Positions 10,652 through 18,814 are shown, counted from the stretch's first letter. The stretch: 64,000 nt of DNA from FEN-1219 sp963810755 (GCA_963810755.1 CAWEOP010000003.1:992001-1056000), one strand, 5' to 3'. The notes: generated by a model from the letters alone, not told the origin. Made by a program: numbers and translations.

Positions 10652-11434
10652 TCAGCGGGGTCGGTCGCTCGGCCAGCCGATCTCGGTGGCCGTCGTTCGT
10701 CCGATCACAACTTGCCGTAGGCTCGCAGGAATCTCTGCGCGGTTCGCGTCGATAGGAATTCGGCCAGCCATGAGCTCGGCTTTCGATTGCGGCAGGCGTG
10801 GTGAAGCGCTCGGATCGGCGAAACCCTCGGGGAAGCGCGGCATGTTCTCGGCTCCGCCGTACTTGTCCGTCGCGCCGAGCGTGTGCAGCAACTCGTGTGC
10901 GAGCACGACTTGGTTCGGGCCGCGCGCGCCGCGGTCCGCGAACAGATGAGTGATCGCGACGAGCCCCTTCTCGAGCGCCGTCGAGCGGTCGAGCACGGCG
11001 GCCTCCGCCGCCTCGTGGAACACGGCGAACACCATGATGTCCGGGCTTGGCCGCGAGCTCTGCCAGTCGAGCTTTGCGGCCAGCCAACGCATCCTGAGGC
11101 TCCACCACATCGTCGCGAGTAACGAAGGTGAAGGCTCGAGCATCGGCAGCGGCTGCGCGTATCGCGGCGCGAGGCTCAGGCGAAACGGCTGCGACAAGCG
11201 TACGCCGTAACGGTTCGCCTCGGCCGAGAAAAATCGTTCGACATCTTTGAACTCGGCGTCGTCGAGCTTGTCGAGATATTGGCGAGTGCTTTCGCTCCCG
11301 TCGCCGTTGACGGGGTACACGTCGACCCAGAGCGTGTCGTCCCAATCGGTACTGCGCCGAGCCGCGAAGAATTGGGATGCTGCGACGAACAGCAGAACGA
11401 AAAGAAGAAACGCGATGCGCAGACGTTTGAACAT
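10652..11434 (-). CDS. membrane-anchored putative zinc metallopeptidase
   Basis: A 260-residue protein starting at the ATG at 11434. This start gives a clean N-terminal membrane anchor or signal (RLRIAFLLFVLLFVAASQFF); the frame extends further upstream but only into arginine-rich non-coding-like sequence. A zinc-binding HExxH motif sits in AHELLHTLGATDKYGG, with the extended HExxHxxG...Y pattern resembling metzincin or M10/M12-like sites. The remainder (DWDDTLWVDVYPVNGDG and so on) is not a domain I can name. The placement suggests a periplasmic or membrane-attached hydrolase of unknown substrate. It is followed 77 bases later by the adenosyltransferase gene on the same strand. Confidence 0.65.
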   Translation of the reverse strand: MFKRLRIAFLLFVLLFVAASQFFAARRSTDWDDTLWVDVYPVNGDGSESTRQYLDKLDDAEFKDVERFFSAEANRYGVRLSQPFRLSLAPRYAQPLPMLEPSPSLLATMWWSLRMRWLAAKLDWQSSRPSPDIMVFAVFHEAAEAAVLDRSTALEKGLVAITHLFADRGARGPNQVVLAHELLHTLGATDKYGGAENMPRFPEGFADPSASPRLPQSKAELMAGRIPIDANRAEIPASLRQVVIGRTTATEIGWPSDRPR

Positions 11435-11536
11435 CGATGCCGCTTCCGCAAGGAGCCGTGAGTCAACCATCTCACGCGCTGCGCGACGTCGCCTTCGATC
11501 ACGTTTTCGCGGCTCCGCCGCGAATTTGCGCGGGCC

Positions 11537-11571
11537 CAAAAAAGAAAAACCCGGCGGTGGGAACGCCGGGT
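11537..11571 (-). terminator. intrinsic terminator of the small RNA region
   Basis: An 8-bp perfect GC-rich stem (ACCCGGCG 11549-11556 with CGCCGGGT 11564-11571, 7-nt loop) is followed on the minus strand by TTTTT, C, TTTTTT. It is strong in the leftward direction. Rightward it has only CAGACTTTT after the stem, so it would be weaker. Confidence 0.85.
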
Positions 11572-11800
11572 CAGACTTTTGTTGTTATCGGAGTTTACGG
11601 TTTCAAGTATGCGGCCTGGCTGTCGTTCTTGCCGCTCGAGAGCGGTGAATCAGTTTTGTTTTTGTTGTACAGCCAATGTTTTTTTCTTGTTCTTCTATTT
11701 TCTTGTTCTTCTTTAACGTTCCTAAATTTAACAGAACCCTTTGCGAAATCGCATCGTTTTCTGTCAGTTTGCGCACTCACTCGTCCCTGGGTGGGGACGC
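11538..11800 (-). ncRNA. candidate sigma54-dependent, CrcZ-like A-rich small RNA
   Basis: Inferred RNA of about 262 nt on the minus strand, from a start about 11-12 nt after a perfect sigma54 promoter (11810-11825) to a strong intrinsic terminator (11549-11571 plus U tract). Directly visible: a 5' GC hairpin CGTCCC/GGGACG (11799-11794 with 11787-11782), then an A-rich centre read on the minus strand. This centre contains GAAGAACAAGAA twice (within 11682-11712), TACAACAAAAACAAAAC (about 11652-11668) and ATAACAACAAAA (11577-11588). AAYAAYAA-type A-rich repeats in a sigma54-dependent RNA are the hallmark of the Pseudomonas CrcZ/CrcY RNAs that titrate Hfq-Crc in carbon catabolite repression. A 61-codon GTG-started frame (11595-11780) lies inside but has no clear ribosome-binding site. 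No cbrAB genes are in view, so the identity is by architecture only. Confidence 0.55.
11682..11712 (+). repeat. 15-bp direct repeat, period 16
   Basis: TTTTCTTGTTCTTCT occurs at 11682-11696 and again at 11698-11712 with one base between. On the minus strand it reads as tandem AGAAGAACAAGAAAA blocks, that is, repeated ARN triplets of the kind the distal face of Hfq binds. It lies in the middle of the proposed small RNA. Confidence 0.85.
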
Positions 11801-11809
11801 TCAGAGAAA

Positions 11810-11825
11810 AGCAAGACCCGTGCCA
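11810..11825 (-). promoter_or_regulatory. sigma54 (-24/-12) promoter
   Basis: Read on the minus strand the sequence is TGGCACGGGTCTTGCT. It matches the full consensus TGGCACRNNNNTTGCW at every defined position, with correct GG-to-GC spacing. Transcription would start near 11800 and run leftward into the A-rich RNA region. Sigma54 promoters need an NtrC-family activator bound upstream; about 230 bp of gene-free DNA lies upstream before the amidohydrolase stop. Confidence 0.8.
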
Positions 11826-11967
11826 TGGATGGATTAGTTAAATAAATCATAGGCATAGGTTTATTACCTGCCTCGTCGCACTAGAGATAGCGCTCCGCTT
11901 GTAAACTGCGTCGACAGCCTTCTTACATAAGATCTTTAATCTTTCAGCAGAGATGCAGCGCGTAAGT

Positions 11968-12012
11968 GGCTGTTTCGAAATGATGCGCAAATTTCGCTGT
12001 CTCCGAACAGCC
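11968..12012. promoter_or_regulatory. possible activator-binding dyad upstream of the sigma54 promoter
   Basis: An inverted repeat GGCTGTTTCG (11968-11977) and CCGAACAGCC (12003-12012) has arms GGCTGTT/AACAGCC about 30 bp apart, roughly 145-190 bp upstream of the sigma54 promoter. That is the distance expected for an enhancer-binding protein. It could instead be a hairpin at the end of the amidohydrolase transcript, although no U tract follows it. Confidence 0.3.
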
Positions 12013-12056
12013 CCGGAACCGTTCAAACCCCACCAACGTAAAGACAGCTGACAACA

Positions 12057-14708
12057 TCAGGGTGCCGAGTCGAGGAGCTCGTGCCGGTCGAACCATCGTC
12101 CACCCTTGACGACGGCCACGATGCGCAACGTGTCCTCCAGGTGCCCAAGCGGATCGCCGTCGATCACCACAAAGTCGGCCAGCTTGCCGTCCTCGAGACT
12201 CCCGAGCTGCCGCTCGAGCCCCAGGGCCAGCGCGCCTTCCGCCGTCGCAAGCCGCAGGACTTGGTCGTTCGGAATGCCTGCCGCGGCGATCAGTGCGAGC
12301 TCGTAGTGAACCCCTAGCCCGTACGGTACGGCCGGGGCGTCGCTCCCGATAGCCACACGCCCGCCGCCTCGGATCAGTCGAGCGACTGTCTGCTGCAGCC
12401 TCGGTAGGCCGTCAGCCTCGGGTCCCGCAGCCGACCAGTCGGCTCGCTCCGACGGTGTGAACAGGGTCGAGTACGCGGAATCTCTATTCCGGGCGGCGAG
12501 CGGCGTATCCGGCCATGAGCGAAGGCCGGCGAGCGATCCCAATGCGGGCGGGAGCACCGTGAGCGATGTGATGACGGCGCTCAGCGAGTCCTGGTAGCTC
12601 GAAAGCTCCGGCGAAAGTTCGAGCTCGTAGTGCAGCCCCGAGCCGATCGCGAGCGTTTCGCGGTGCCGCTCGTGGTCGTCGAGCACCGGAGCGGCGAGCT
12701 GGCGCTGCTGACGCAACAAGCTGTGGCCGAGGCCGTCGGCGAGCCCGGGATAGGAGCGCACCGGTACCGGCGTGGCCTGTCCCGCGTCGAATGGAACCTC
12801 GGCCCCCGCGGCGGGGCTGACGATGAGCCGGGGACCGCGCGGCCGACCGTTCGCCCAGGACTCGCCGCGCTCGACTGCCTCGGCCACGTCGGTCGCGATC
12901 TCGCGCACGGTCGTGACGCCGTACGCGAGCCATGCGCGGCCGAGCCGCTCGCCGGTCAGTGCCGACTGATGAGCGTGGACGTCGATGAGGCCCGGAATGA
13001 CCGTGGCGTCGCGCGCGTCGATGACCTTCGCGGGCACCGGCAGCAAGCCGCGCGGCACGATCGCGGCGATCCGGCCGCCGCGCACGTGGATGTCGACGTG
13101 CCTGCGGTAGTCGGCGCGCACACCGTCGAACAGTCGTCCAACCTCGACGACATAGTCCTCCGGCGGCGGGGCCGGCATCCAACGCAGCTCGATCGGGCGG
13201 TTCGCGCTATCAGGCGCCCCATCGTTGCGCTGCGTGGGCTTCGCCGCCGCTGGCCGTTCGGCCGAGGTAGCGACCTCGATCCGCAGCGGGGAGCCGGAGA
13301 TCGCCGGCTCGCGCGAGTTGCGCGGCGGCGCGATCCGGACGCCGAGCGTGCGCCCGTCGGCACCCCAAGTCGGTCGTTCGGCGCCGATCAAGCCGGTCGC
13401 AACCTTCGTCGGCTCGCCCGGGCGTGCGAGGTCCGCGACCATGACTCGCGCCGGCGACCACGGTCCGAGCCCGTCAGTCTCGAGAAATGCGACGCGCCGG
13501 CCGTCGCCGCTGACCGCGGGCCGATGCGGCTGCAATGCGCCGAAGGTCACTTGGGACGCGACGCCGTCGCGGATCGGAACGCGCCACAGCTCGAACTGAC
13601 CGCTGCGCTCGCTCGCAAACACGATCGACTCCCCGTCCGGGGTGAATGTCGGGTCGATCTCGACGTACGAATCGTTCGTGAGCCGCCGCAGGCCGCCACG
13701 CTCGAGCAACCAAACATCACCGAGCGCGGTGAACACGCTGCGCCGGCCGTCGGCCGTCGAATCGAGCCCCGCGATTCCGCGCGCGAGCTGCGGTCCGAGC
13801 TCGTCGAGCTTCGGCAGGTCCGTCGGCGGCGGCCGTGTCTCGACGGCGCGCCCCGCGAACAAGTGCACGGGGCGACGCGCCTGCACGGCGATGCCGCGGC
13901 GCCAGAGCTGCCCATCTGCGGCGTACAAGAACTCGGCTGAGGATAGCCAAGCGGGACGCGCCAGGAAGACGTCCTCCGGTACGCTCAACGATTTCTGCAC
14001 CTGCGGCTCGCCGAGCACGAGCATTTGCAGACGGCTGCCGGCGGACCCGTCGCGTTCGCTGAACACGACCACGCCGCCGCCCGGCCGCCAACTCGGTGCG
14101 GAGAGTCGCTGGTCGCTCGACGCGAGCAAGGTCGAAACGCCGCTCGGGAGAAGCGCTCGCAGCTCCGACTGGCCGCCGCGGTCGAGCACGTAGGCGATCG
14201 GTCCGAGCTCCGACACCGTGGGGAACGACGCGTCGCCGGATTCCTCGGTCAGCTGCGTTTCCACGCCGCCGTCGAGACTCAGCGCCCAAACACAAAAGTG
14301 ATTCGTGCGGTTCGATACGAACAGAACGGATCGGCCGTCCGCCGAGAACTCGGGATCGCGCTCGTCCGCCGCGGTCGCCGTGAGCCTGCGTTGCTCGGCC
14401 GTGCCAAGGTCGAGAAGCCACAGATCCCATTGATCCGTGTCGAACCGTTGATAAACGACCCGCGTGCCGTCGGGACTGTAGCGCGGGTTGCGCGCTTCTT
14501 CGCCCGGCACCGTGAGAGGTTCGGCTCCGCCGCCGGCGGAGGGTACCCGCCACAGCTGCCCCGCGAGACCCACGACGAGGGTCGCACCGTTCGGCGCGAG
14601 CGCGAACGTGAGGTTCGTGCCTTGCGATAGATCGGCGATCTCGTCCGCGCGAGTTGCGAAGACGCCGCTCAATGCGAGCAGCGCGGCGATCATTGGCGCG
14701 ATTTTCAT
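12057..14708 (-). CDS. secreted TolB-like beta-propeller/amidohydrolase protein
   Basis: An 883-residue protein starting at the ATG at 14708, which gives a signal peptide (MKIAPMIAALLALSGVFATRADE). The N-terminal half carries PD40/TolB-type propeller repeats such as NPRYSPDGTRVVYQ, DPEFSADGRSVLFVSN and DPTFTPDGESIVFASE. The C-terminal part is a metal-dependent amidohydrolase with VIPGLIDVHAHQ (the HxH metal pair), AYGVTTVRE, VAIGSDAPAVPYG (the metal-binding Asp) and a closing GSLEDGKLADFVVIDGDP. Proteins of this architecture are commonly annotated as imidazolonepropionase-like or prolidase-like, but the substrate is unknown. A periplasmic location follows from the signal peptide. It overlaps the upstream CPXCG gene by 4 bases. 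Confidence 0.85.
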   Translation of the reverse strand: MKIAPMIAALLALSGVFATRADEIADLSQGTNLTFALAPNGATLVVGLAGQLWRVPSAGGGAEPLTVPGEEARNPRYSPDGTRVVYQRFDTDQWDLWLLDLGTAEQRRLTATAADERDPEFSADGRSVLFVSNRTNHFCVWALSLDGGVETQLTEESGDASFPTVSELGPIAYVLDRGGQSELRALLPSGVSTLLASSDQRLSAPSWRPGGGVVVFSERDGSAGSRLQMLVLGEPQVQKSLSVPEDVFLARPAWLSSAEFLYAADGQLWRRGIAVQARRPVHLFAGRAVETRPPPTDLPKLDELGPQLARGIAGLDSTADGRRSVFTALGDVWLLERGGLRRLTNDSYVEIDPTFTPDGESIVFASERSGQFELWRVPIRDGVASQVTFGALQPHRPAVSGDGRRVAFLETDGLGPWSPARVMVADLARPGEPTKVATGLIGAERPTWGADGRTLGVRIAPPRNSREPAISGSPLRIEVATSAERPAAAKPTQRNDGAPDSANRPIELRWMPAPPPEDYVVEVGRLFDGVRADYRRHVDIHVRGGRIAAIVPRGLLPVPAKVIDARDATVIPGLIDVHAHQSALTGERLGRAWLAYGVTTVREIATDVAEAVERGESWANGRPRGPRLIVSPAAGAEVPFDAGQATPVPVRSYPGLADGLGHSLLRQQRQLAAPVLDDHERHRETLAIGSGLHYELELSPELSSYQDSLSAVITSLTVLPPALGSLAGLRSWPDTPLAARNRDSAYSTLFTPSERADWSAAGPEADGLPRLQQTVARLIRGGGRVAIGSDAPAVPYGLGVHYELALIAAAGIPNDQVLRLATAEGALALGLERQLGSLEDGKLADFVVIDGDPLGHLEDTLRIVAVVKGGRWFDRHELLDSAP

Positions 14709-14893
14709 GCGTCGTTCTCGGGCGCGATCTCGAGTGAGCTCAGGCTCTCGCCGTCGGTCCGGTAAGCGATCACGATCGGCCGACAGCACACCGAGCAATC
14801 CTCGACGTATTGCTGTTCCTCGACCGACAGGTCGAGCGCGATCTCGATGGTTTCCCAGCAGTAGGGGCACGTGATGGATTCGTGCTGGATCAA
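14705..14893 (-). CDS. CPXCG-motif cysteine-rich small protein
   Basis: A 62-residue protein with two CxxC pairs, ITCPYCWETI near the N-terminus and DCSVCCRPI in the middle, which probably bind zinc as a small ribbon. It matches the CPXCG family of unknown function that is widespread in Gammaproteobacteria. The first pair is CPYC, close to the family's CPxCG signature. Its end overlaps the start of the amidohydrolase gene by 4 bases, and pdxH ends 15 bases upstream on the same strand, so the three may share a transcript. Confidence 0.85.
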   Translation of the reverse strand: MIQHESITCPYCWETIEIALDLSVEEQQYVEDCSVCCRPIVIAYRTDGESLSSLEIAPENDA

Positions 14894-14908
14894 CGGTGCG
14901 CGGTCCGC

Positions 14909-15568
14909 TCAGGGTTGCAGGCGTTGCGCGGTCCAGGCGCCCGCCCGAAACGCGAATGCGTCGACACGGTCGAGCTCGCGCCGATAGCGCAGGCGCTCGT
15001 GGAACCGATTCGCGCCCTCAGCCCATAGCTCGAGCGAGTCGATCCATAGGCGATAGCCTCCCCAGAACTCCGGCCGCGGCACCGGCCGCGTCGCTGTCGT
15101 GCCGTCGGCAGCGATGCCAAGGTTGCGCGCGGCGCGCTCCGCCGCGGCGTCGAGATCTGCAAGGTTCGCGAGCGGGCGGCTTTGCTCGCTGCTCCACGCG
15201 TTGAGCTGACTGCGGAGCGCTCGGCTGGCGAAGTACGCGTCACTCTCGGCCGCGGGCGATCGCACGACTGGGCCCTCGAAGCGAACCTGCCGGCCGAGAC
15301 GTTCCCAATAGAGTACGGCCGCGGCGCGTCCTTTGTGCTCGAGCTCCGCCGCCTTGCGCGACCCGTAATTCGTAAAGAAAACCGCGAAGCCCGCTGGGGC
15401 GAGCTCCTTGAGCAGCACCATCCGCACCGACGGCGCGCCCGATGCGTTGCTCGTCGCCAACGCCATCGCGTTGGGGTTGCGCAGCACGCCGCTCGCCGTG
15501 ACGTCGGACAGCCAACTCGCGACGAGCGGCAGCGGGTCGTCGGGCGGAGGCGTCGGCAGGCTCGTCAT
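14909..15568 (-). CDS. pdxH: pyridoxine/pyridoxamine 5'-phosphate oxidase
   Basis: A 219-residue FMN flavoprotein that oxidises PNP or PMP to pyridoxal 5'-phosphate, the last step of vitamin B6 synthesis and salvage. Family blocks are visible: NAMALATSNASGAPSVRMVL, FFTNYGSRKAAEL (FMN phosphate-binding region), VRFEGPVVRSPAAESDAYFA, and the C-terminal PEFWGGYRLWIDSLELW and RFHERLRYRR. The length is normal. It lies 16 bases after the end of fghA on the same strand. Confidence 0.94.
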   Translation of the reverse strand: MTSLPTPPPDDPLPLVASWLSDVTASGVLRNPNAMALATSNASGAPSVRMVLLKELAPAGFAVFFTNYGSRKAAELEHKGRAAAVLYWERLGRQVRFEGPVVRSPAAESDAYFASRALRSQLNAWSSEQSRPLANLADLDAAAERAARNLGIAADGTTATRPVPRPEFWGGYRLWIDSLELWAEGANRFHERLRYRRELDRVDAFAFRAGAWTAQRLQP

Positions 15569-15584
15569 TGCGAGGTCGTTGGCT

Positions 15585-16424
15585 TCAGCGGAGAGCCGCG
15601 GAATGAAACTTCAGGTGCTCGGCGATGAACGTGCTCACGAAGTAATAGCCGTGATCGTAGCCGGGCCGCTCGCGGTAAGTTAGTCGTTGGCCGGAGGCCC
15701 GGCACGCCTCCTTCAGGTCGGCAGGCCGAAGCCGTTCCAGGAACGGGTCCGCCGCGCCTTGGTCGACGAGCAGGTCGTGGCGGCTCGGTTTCTTTCGGAT
15801 CACTTCCGCGACATCGTAGTCGAGCCAGCGGCTCTGGTCGGTGCCGAGATAGGCCGCGAGCGCGGGCTGTCCCCACGTCGACTTGCTCGCGGCAGCGATC
15901 GGTGCGAACGCTGAGATCGAGCGATAGCTATCCGGGTTGCGGAGACCGATGAGGAGCGCGCCGTGCCCGCCCATCGAGTGACCGCTGATCGACTTGCGCG
16001 CGGGGTCCACCGGGAGGCTCGCGTTGACGAGCGCGACGAGCTCGTCCTTGACGTAATCGTACATCTTGTAGTGCGCTGACCAGGGGGCCTGCGTTGCGTT
16101 CACGTAGAACCCGGCGCCAGTCCCGATGTCGATCTGCGCGTCCTCGCCCGGAATGTTGACGCCACGCGGGCTCGTGTCGGGGATGATGAGTGCGAGCCCG
16201 AGCTCGGCGGCGTAGCGTTGCGCGCCAGCCTTCACACTGAAGTTCTCCTCGGTGCAGGTGAGGCCCGAAAGCCAGTAGACCGCCGGCACTCGGCCGCGCT
16301 CGGCCGCGGGCGGCAAGAACACCGCGAAGCGCATCGTGCAGTCGCAGGCCGCCGAGCGGTGTTTGTAGACAATGTGGCGTCCGTCGAAGCAGCGCGCTTC
16401 GCTTACTTGCTCTAATTCGCTCAT
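15585..16424 (-). CDS. fghA: S-formylglutathione hydrolase
   Basis: A 279-residue esterase-D family serine hydrolase that converts S-formylglutathione to glutathione and formate in formaldehyde detoxification. The ATG at 16424 gives MSELEQVSEARCFDGRH, the usual beginning. Conserved features are the oxyanion block VYWLSGLTCTEENF, SPRGVNIPGED, the nucleophile elbow SISGHSMGGHGAL, and the catalytic His region GYDHGYYFVSTF. No glutathione-dependent formaldehyde dehydrogenase (adhC/frmA) lies next to it. It is divergent from tyrA across a 111-base gap. Confidence 0.94.
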   Translation of the reverse strand: MSELEQVSEARCFDGRHIVYKHRSAACDCTMRFAVFLPPAAERGRVPAVYWLSGLTCTEENFSVKAGAQRYAAELGLALIIPDTSPRGVNIPGEDAQIDIGTGAGFYVNATQAPWSAHYKMYDYVKDELVALVNASLPVDPARKSISGHSMGGHGALLIGLRNPDSYRSISAFAPIAAASKSTWGQPALAAYLGTDQSRWLDYDVAEVIRKKPSRHDLLVDQGAADPFLERLRPADLKEACRASGQRLTYRERPGYDHGYYFVSTFIAEHLKFHSAALR

Positions 16425-16535
16425 CGAGTGCTCCTGCCCCCCGCGACGCCCGTGGCCGACCGAGCCCAAGTCGGCAGGCTGTCAACCTTGCACCAGCACC
16501 CTGCCGAGGGTACAAACCGCCCTCACGAGGTACTC

Positions 16536-17624
16536 ATGACGCTTGAAGAATTGCGCAAACGTCTGTCCGAGGTCGATCGCGAGCTGATCGGGCTCGTCGC
16601 CGCCCGTCAGAAGATCGTCGCGGAAATAGGCGCCCACAAAATCCAGAACTCCGTGCCGACGCGCGATTATGAGCGCGAGCGCGAGGTCTTGAAAGGCGCG
16701 CACGATCAGGCGCGCGCTCTCGGGCTCGAGCCGCGCCTCGCCGAGCAGATCATGGGCCTCTTGATTCGGTCGTCGTTGACACACCAGGAGCAAACGCGGG
16801 TAGCGGCCCAGACCAGCGGCGCCGGCAAGCGCGTGCTGATCATCGGCGGCGCCGGGAAGATGGGTTCGTGGTTCGCGCAGTTCTTGAGCTCGCAGGGTTT
16901 CGCGGTCGAGGTGGCGGATCCGAGCGACGCGCCGTCACCGTTTCCGCGGACCGCGGATTGGCGCGCCGACGTGCTCGATCACGATGTGATCGTCGTAGCG
17001 ACGCCGATGAAGGTCGCGGCGCGCGTGTTGCTCGAGCTTGCGGAGCGCAAGCCGAAGGGCCTCGTCGTCGACATCGGTTCGCTCAAGAGTCCCCTGCGCG
17101 ACGGCCTCAAGCGGCTCGTGGACGCAGGCTGCAAGGTGACCTCCATCCACCCGATGTTCGGCCCAGAGACTGCGCTACTGTCGGGGCGACACGTCGTGTT
17201 CTGCGACGTCGGCGTGCCCCAAGCGACGCGCGAGGCGCGCGCGCTGTTCGCTTCGACGATGGCCGAGCAGCTCGAGATGAGCCTCGACGAGCACGATAGG
17301 CTAATGGCGTACGTCCTCGGCCTTTCGCACGCGCTGAACCTCGCTTTTTTCACGGCGCTCGCCGAGAGCGGTGAACTCGTGCCGAAACTGCAGAAGATGT
17401 CGAGTACGACGTTCGACGCGCAGCTGTCGGTCGCGAGCTTGGTCGCGACCGACAATCCGCACCTGTATTTCGAGATCCAGGCGCTGAATGATTACGGCGC
17501 CGCATCATTGCAGGCGTTGCGCTCGGCCGCCGAAAGGATTCAGCGGCTCGTGGAAGACGGTAACGAATCGGGTTTCGTGGAGCTCATGGCCGCTGGCCGG
17601 CGATACCTCGAGAACCGCACATGA
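16536..17624 (+). CDS. tyrA: bifunctional chorismate mutase/prephenate dehydrogenase
   Basis: A 362-residue fused enzyme of tyrosine synthesis, starting at the ATG at 16536. An AroQ-type chorismate mutase domain (residues 1 to about 90; ELRKRLSEVDRELIGLVAAR, REREVLKGA) precedes the NAD-dependent prephenate dehydrogenase (from about 98; KRVLIIGGAGKMGSWFAQFL Rossmann loop, VATPMKVAARVLLE, VDIGSLKSPLRDG, SIHPMFGPE, GLSHALNLAFFTALAESGEL). This T-protein fusion is a gammaproteobacterial character. The frame stays open 108 bases upstream but without coding character. A diguanylate cyclase gene follows after 27 bases. Confidence 0.94.
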   Translation: MTLEELRKRLSEVDRELIGLVAARQKIVAEIGAHKIQNSVPTRDYEREREVLKGAHDQARALGLEPRLAEQIMGLLIRSSLTHQEQTRVAAQTSGAGKRVLIIGGAGKMGSWFAQFLSSQGFAVEVADPSDAPSPFPRTADWRADVLDHDVIVVATPMKVAARVLLELAERKPKGLVVDIGSLKSPLRDGLKRLVDAGCKVTSIHPMFGPETALLSGRHVVFCDVGVPQATREARALFASTMAEQLEMSLDEHDRLMAYVLGLSHALNLAFFTALAESGELVPKLQKMSSTTFDAQLSVASLVATDNPHLYFEIQALNDYGAASLQALRSAAERIQRLVEDGNESGFVELMAAGRRYLENRT

Positions 17625-17651
17625 TCAAGGACGACAAAAGGAGGTGCGAGC

Positions 17652-18749
17652 GTGCACCGAGACGACCGCGAGTTGATAGATCTGCGCCGGCGCATAGCCG
17701 CGCTCACGGACGAGGCGCGTAAGAACGAAGACGCCTGGCAGCGCTCGCAACGACGCGAGATGGAGTTGCTCGAGGCCGATACGCTTGGCACGCTGTTCGA
17801 TCGGCTCACGACCGGACTGCGCGCGAGCTATCGCCTAGCCGCGGTGACCCTGGTGCTCGCGGATCCCGACCACGAGATCCGGCACTTGCTGATGGTCCAG
17901 GGTCAGCCCCTCGCCGAGCTTTCAGAGGTGCTATTCGTGGATTCGGTGCACGCGCTCGCCCCACAGCTCGCGCCGGGCCGGCGGCCGTGGCTTGGAAAGT
18001 TCGTGCGCTCCGATCACGCGCTGCTGTTCGCGGCGAACGCGCGGCTCGAGAGCGTGGCGCTGCTGCCGCTCACGCGGCGGGACCGGATCATCGGGAGTCT
18101 GAATCTCGGCAGCGGCGAGAGCCGCCGCTTCACCGAGAATCTCGCGACGGATTTCCTCAATCATCTCGCCGTGATCGCTGCCTTCTCGCTCGAGAATGCC
18201 GTGAACCGGACGCGCTTGGTCCGCAGCGGCATAACCGACGTGCTCACCGGTTGGCACAACCGGCGGTACCTTCAGACGCGCTTGCACGAGGAACTCGCTC
18301 GCTGTCAGCGCGACGCCTCCACGCTCACGTGCCTGATGATCGATGTCGACCATTTCAAGAAGGTCAACGATCGCCACGGCCATCTCGCGGGTGACGAAGT
18401 GCTCCGCCAGGTCGCGCACTGTGTCGAAGCGGAGGTGCGCGGCAGCGACGTCTCGGCACGCTACGGCGGCGAGGAATTCGTGATCCTGCTGCCGGGCACG
18501 GGCGTCGAGGCCGGACGCCTGCTCGCGGAGCGCATCCGCACAGCCGTCGCACTCGAGTCGTTCGAGGTGCCGGGGGCGGGGCGTCCGCTGCCGATCACGG
18601 TTTCGATCGGCGTCGCGGAGTATCGGCCTGGATCGAAGCAGGACGATCTCAAGGTCGCCGGCGAGCGGCTCATCGCGCTCGCTGATCTCGCGCTGTACGA
18701 GGCTAAGGCCGGGGGTCGGAATACCGTCGCTCAGGCGGCGAATAGCTAA
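17652..18749 (+). CDS. diguanylate cyclase with DUF484/GAF-like sensor domain
   Basis: A 365-residue cytoplasmic protein starting at GTG. A short coiled coil (residues about 5-45) leads into a DUF484/GAF-like domain (about 50-185; LLPLTRRDRIIGSLNLGSGE). A complete GGDEF domain follows (about 195-360) with DVLTGWHNRRY, MIDVDHFKKVNDRHGHLAGD and the active-site loop ARYGGEEF. The inhibitory I-site RxxD is present as RGSD five residues before GGEEF, so product feedback by c-di-GMP is likely. No membrane segments are seen. It lies 27 bases after tyrA. Confidence 0.9.
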   Translation: MHRDDRELIDLRRRIAALTDEARKNEDAWQRSQRREMELLEADTLGTLFDRLTTGLRASYRLAAVTLVLADPDHEIRHLLMVQGQPLAELSEVLFVDSVHALAPQLAPGRRPWLGKFVRSDHALLFAANARLESVALLPLTRRDRIIGSLNLGSGESRRFTENLATDFLNHLAVIAAFSLENAVNRTRLVRSGITDVLTGWHNRRYLQTRLHEELARCQRDASTLTCLMIDVDHFKKVNDRHGHLAGDEVLRQVAHCVEAEVRGSDVSARYGGEEFVILLPGTGVEAGRLLAERIRTAVALESFEVPGAGRPLPITVSIGVAEYRPGSKQDDLKVAGERLIALADLALYEAKAGGRNTVAQAANS

Positions 18750-18814
18750 GTCAGTCACACCTTCGGAACGGGTCTTTGGAACCGGTTGGGAGGATATGAA
18801 AGAATCGAACCGGC

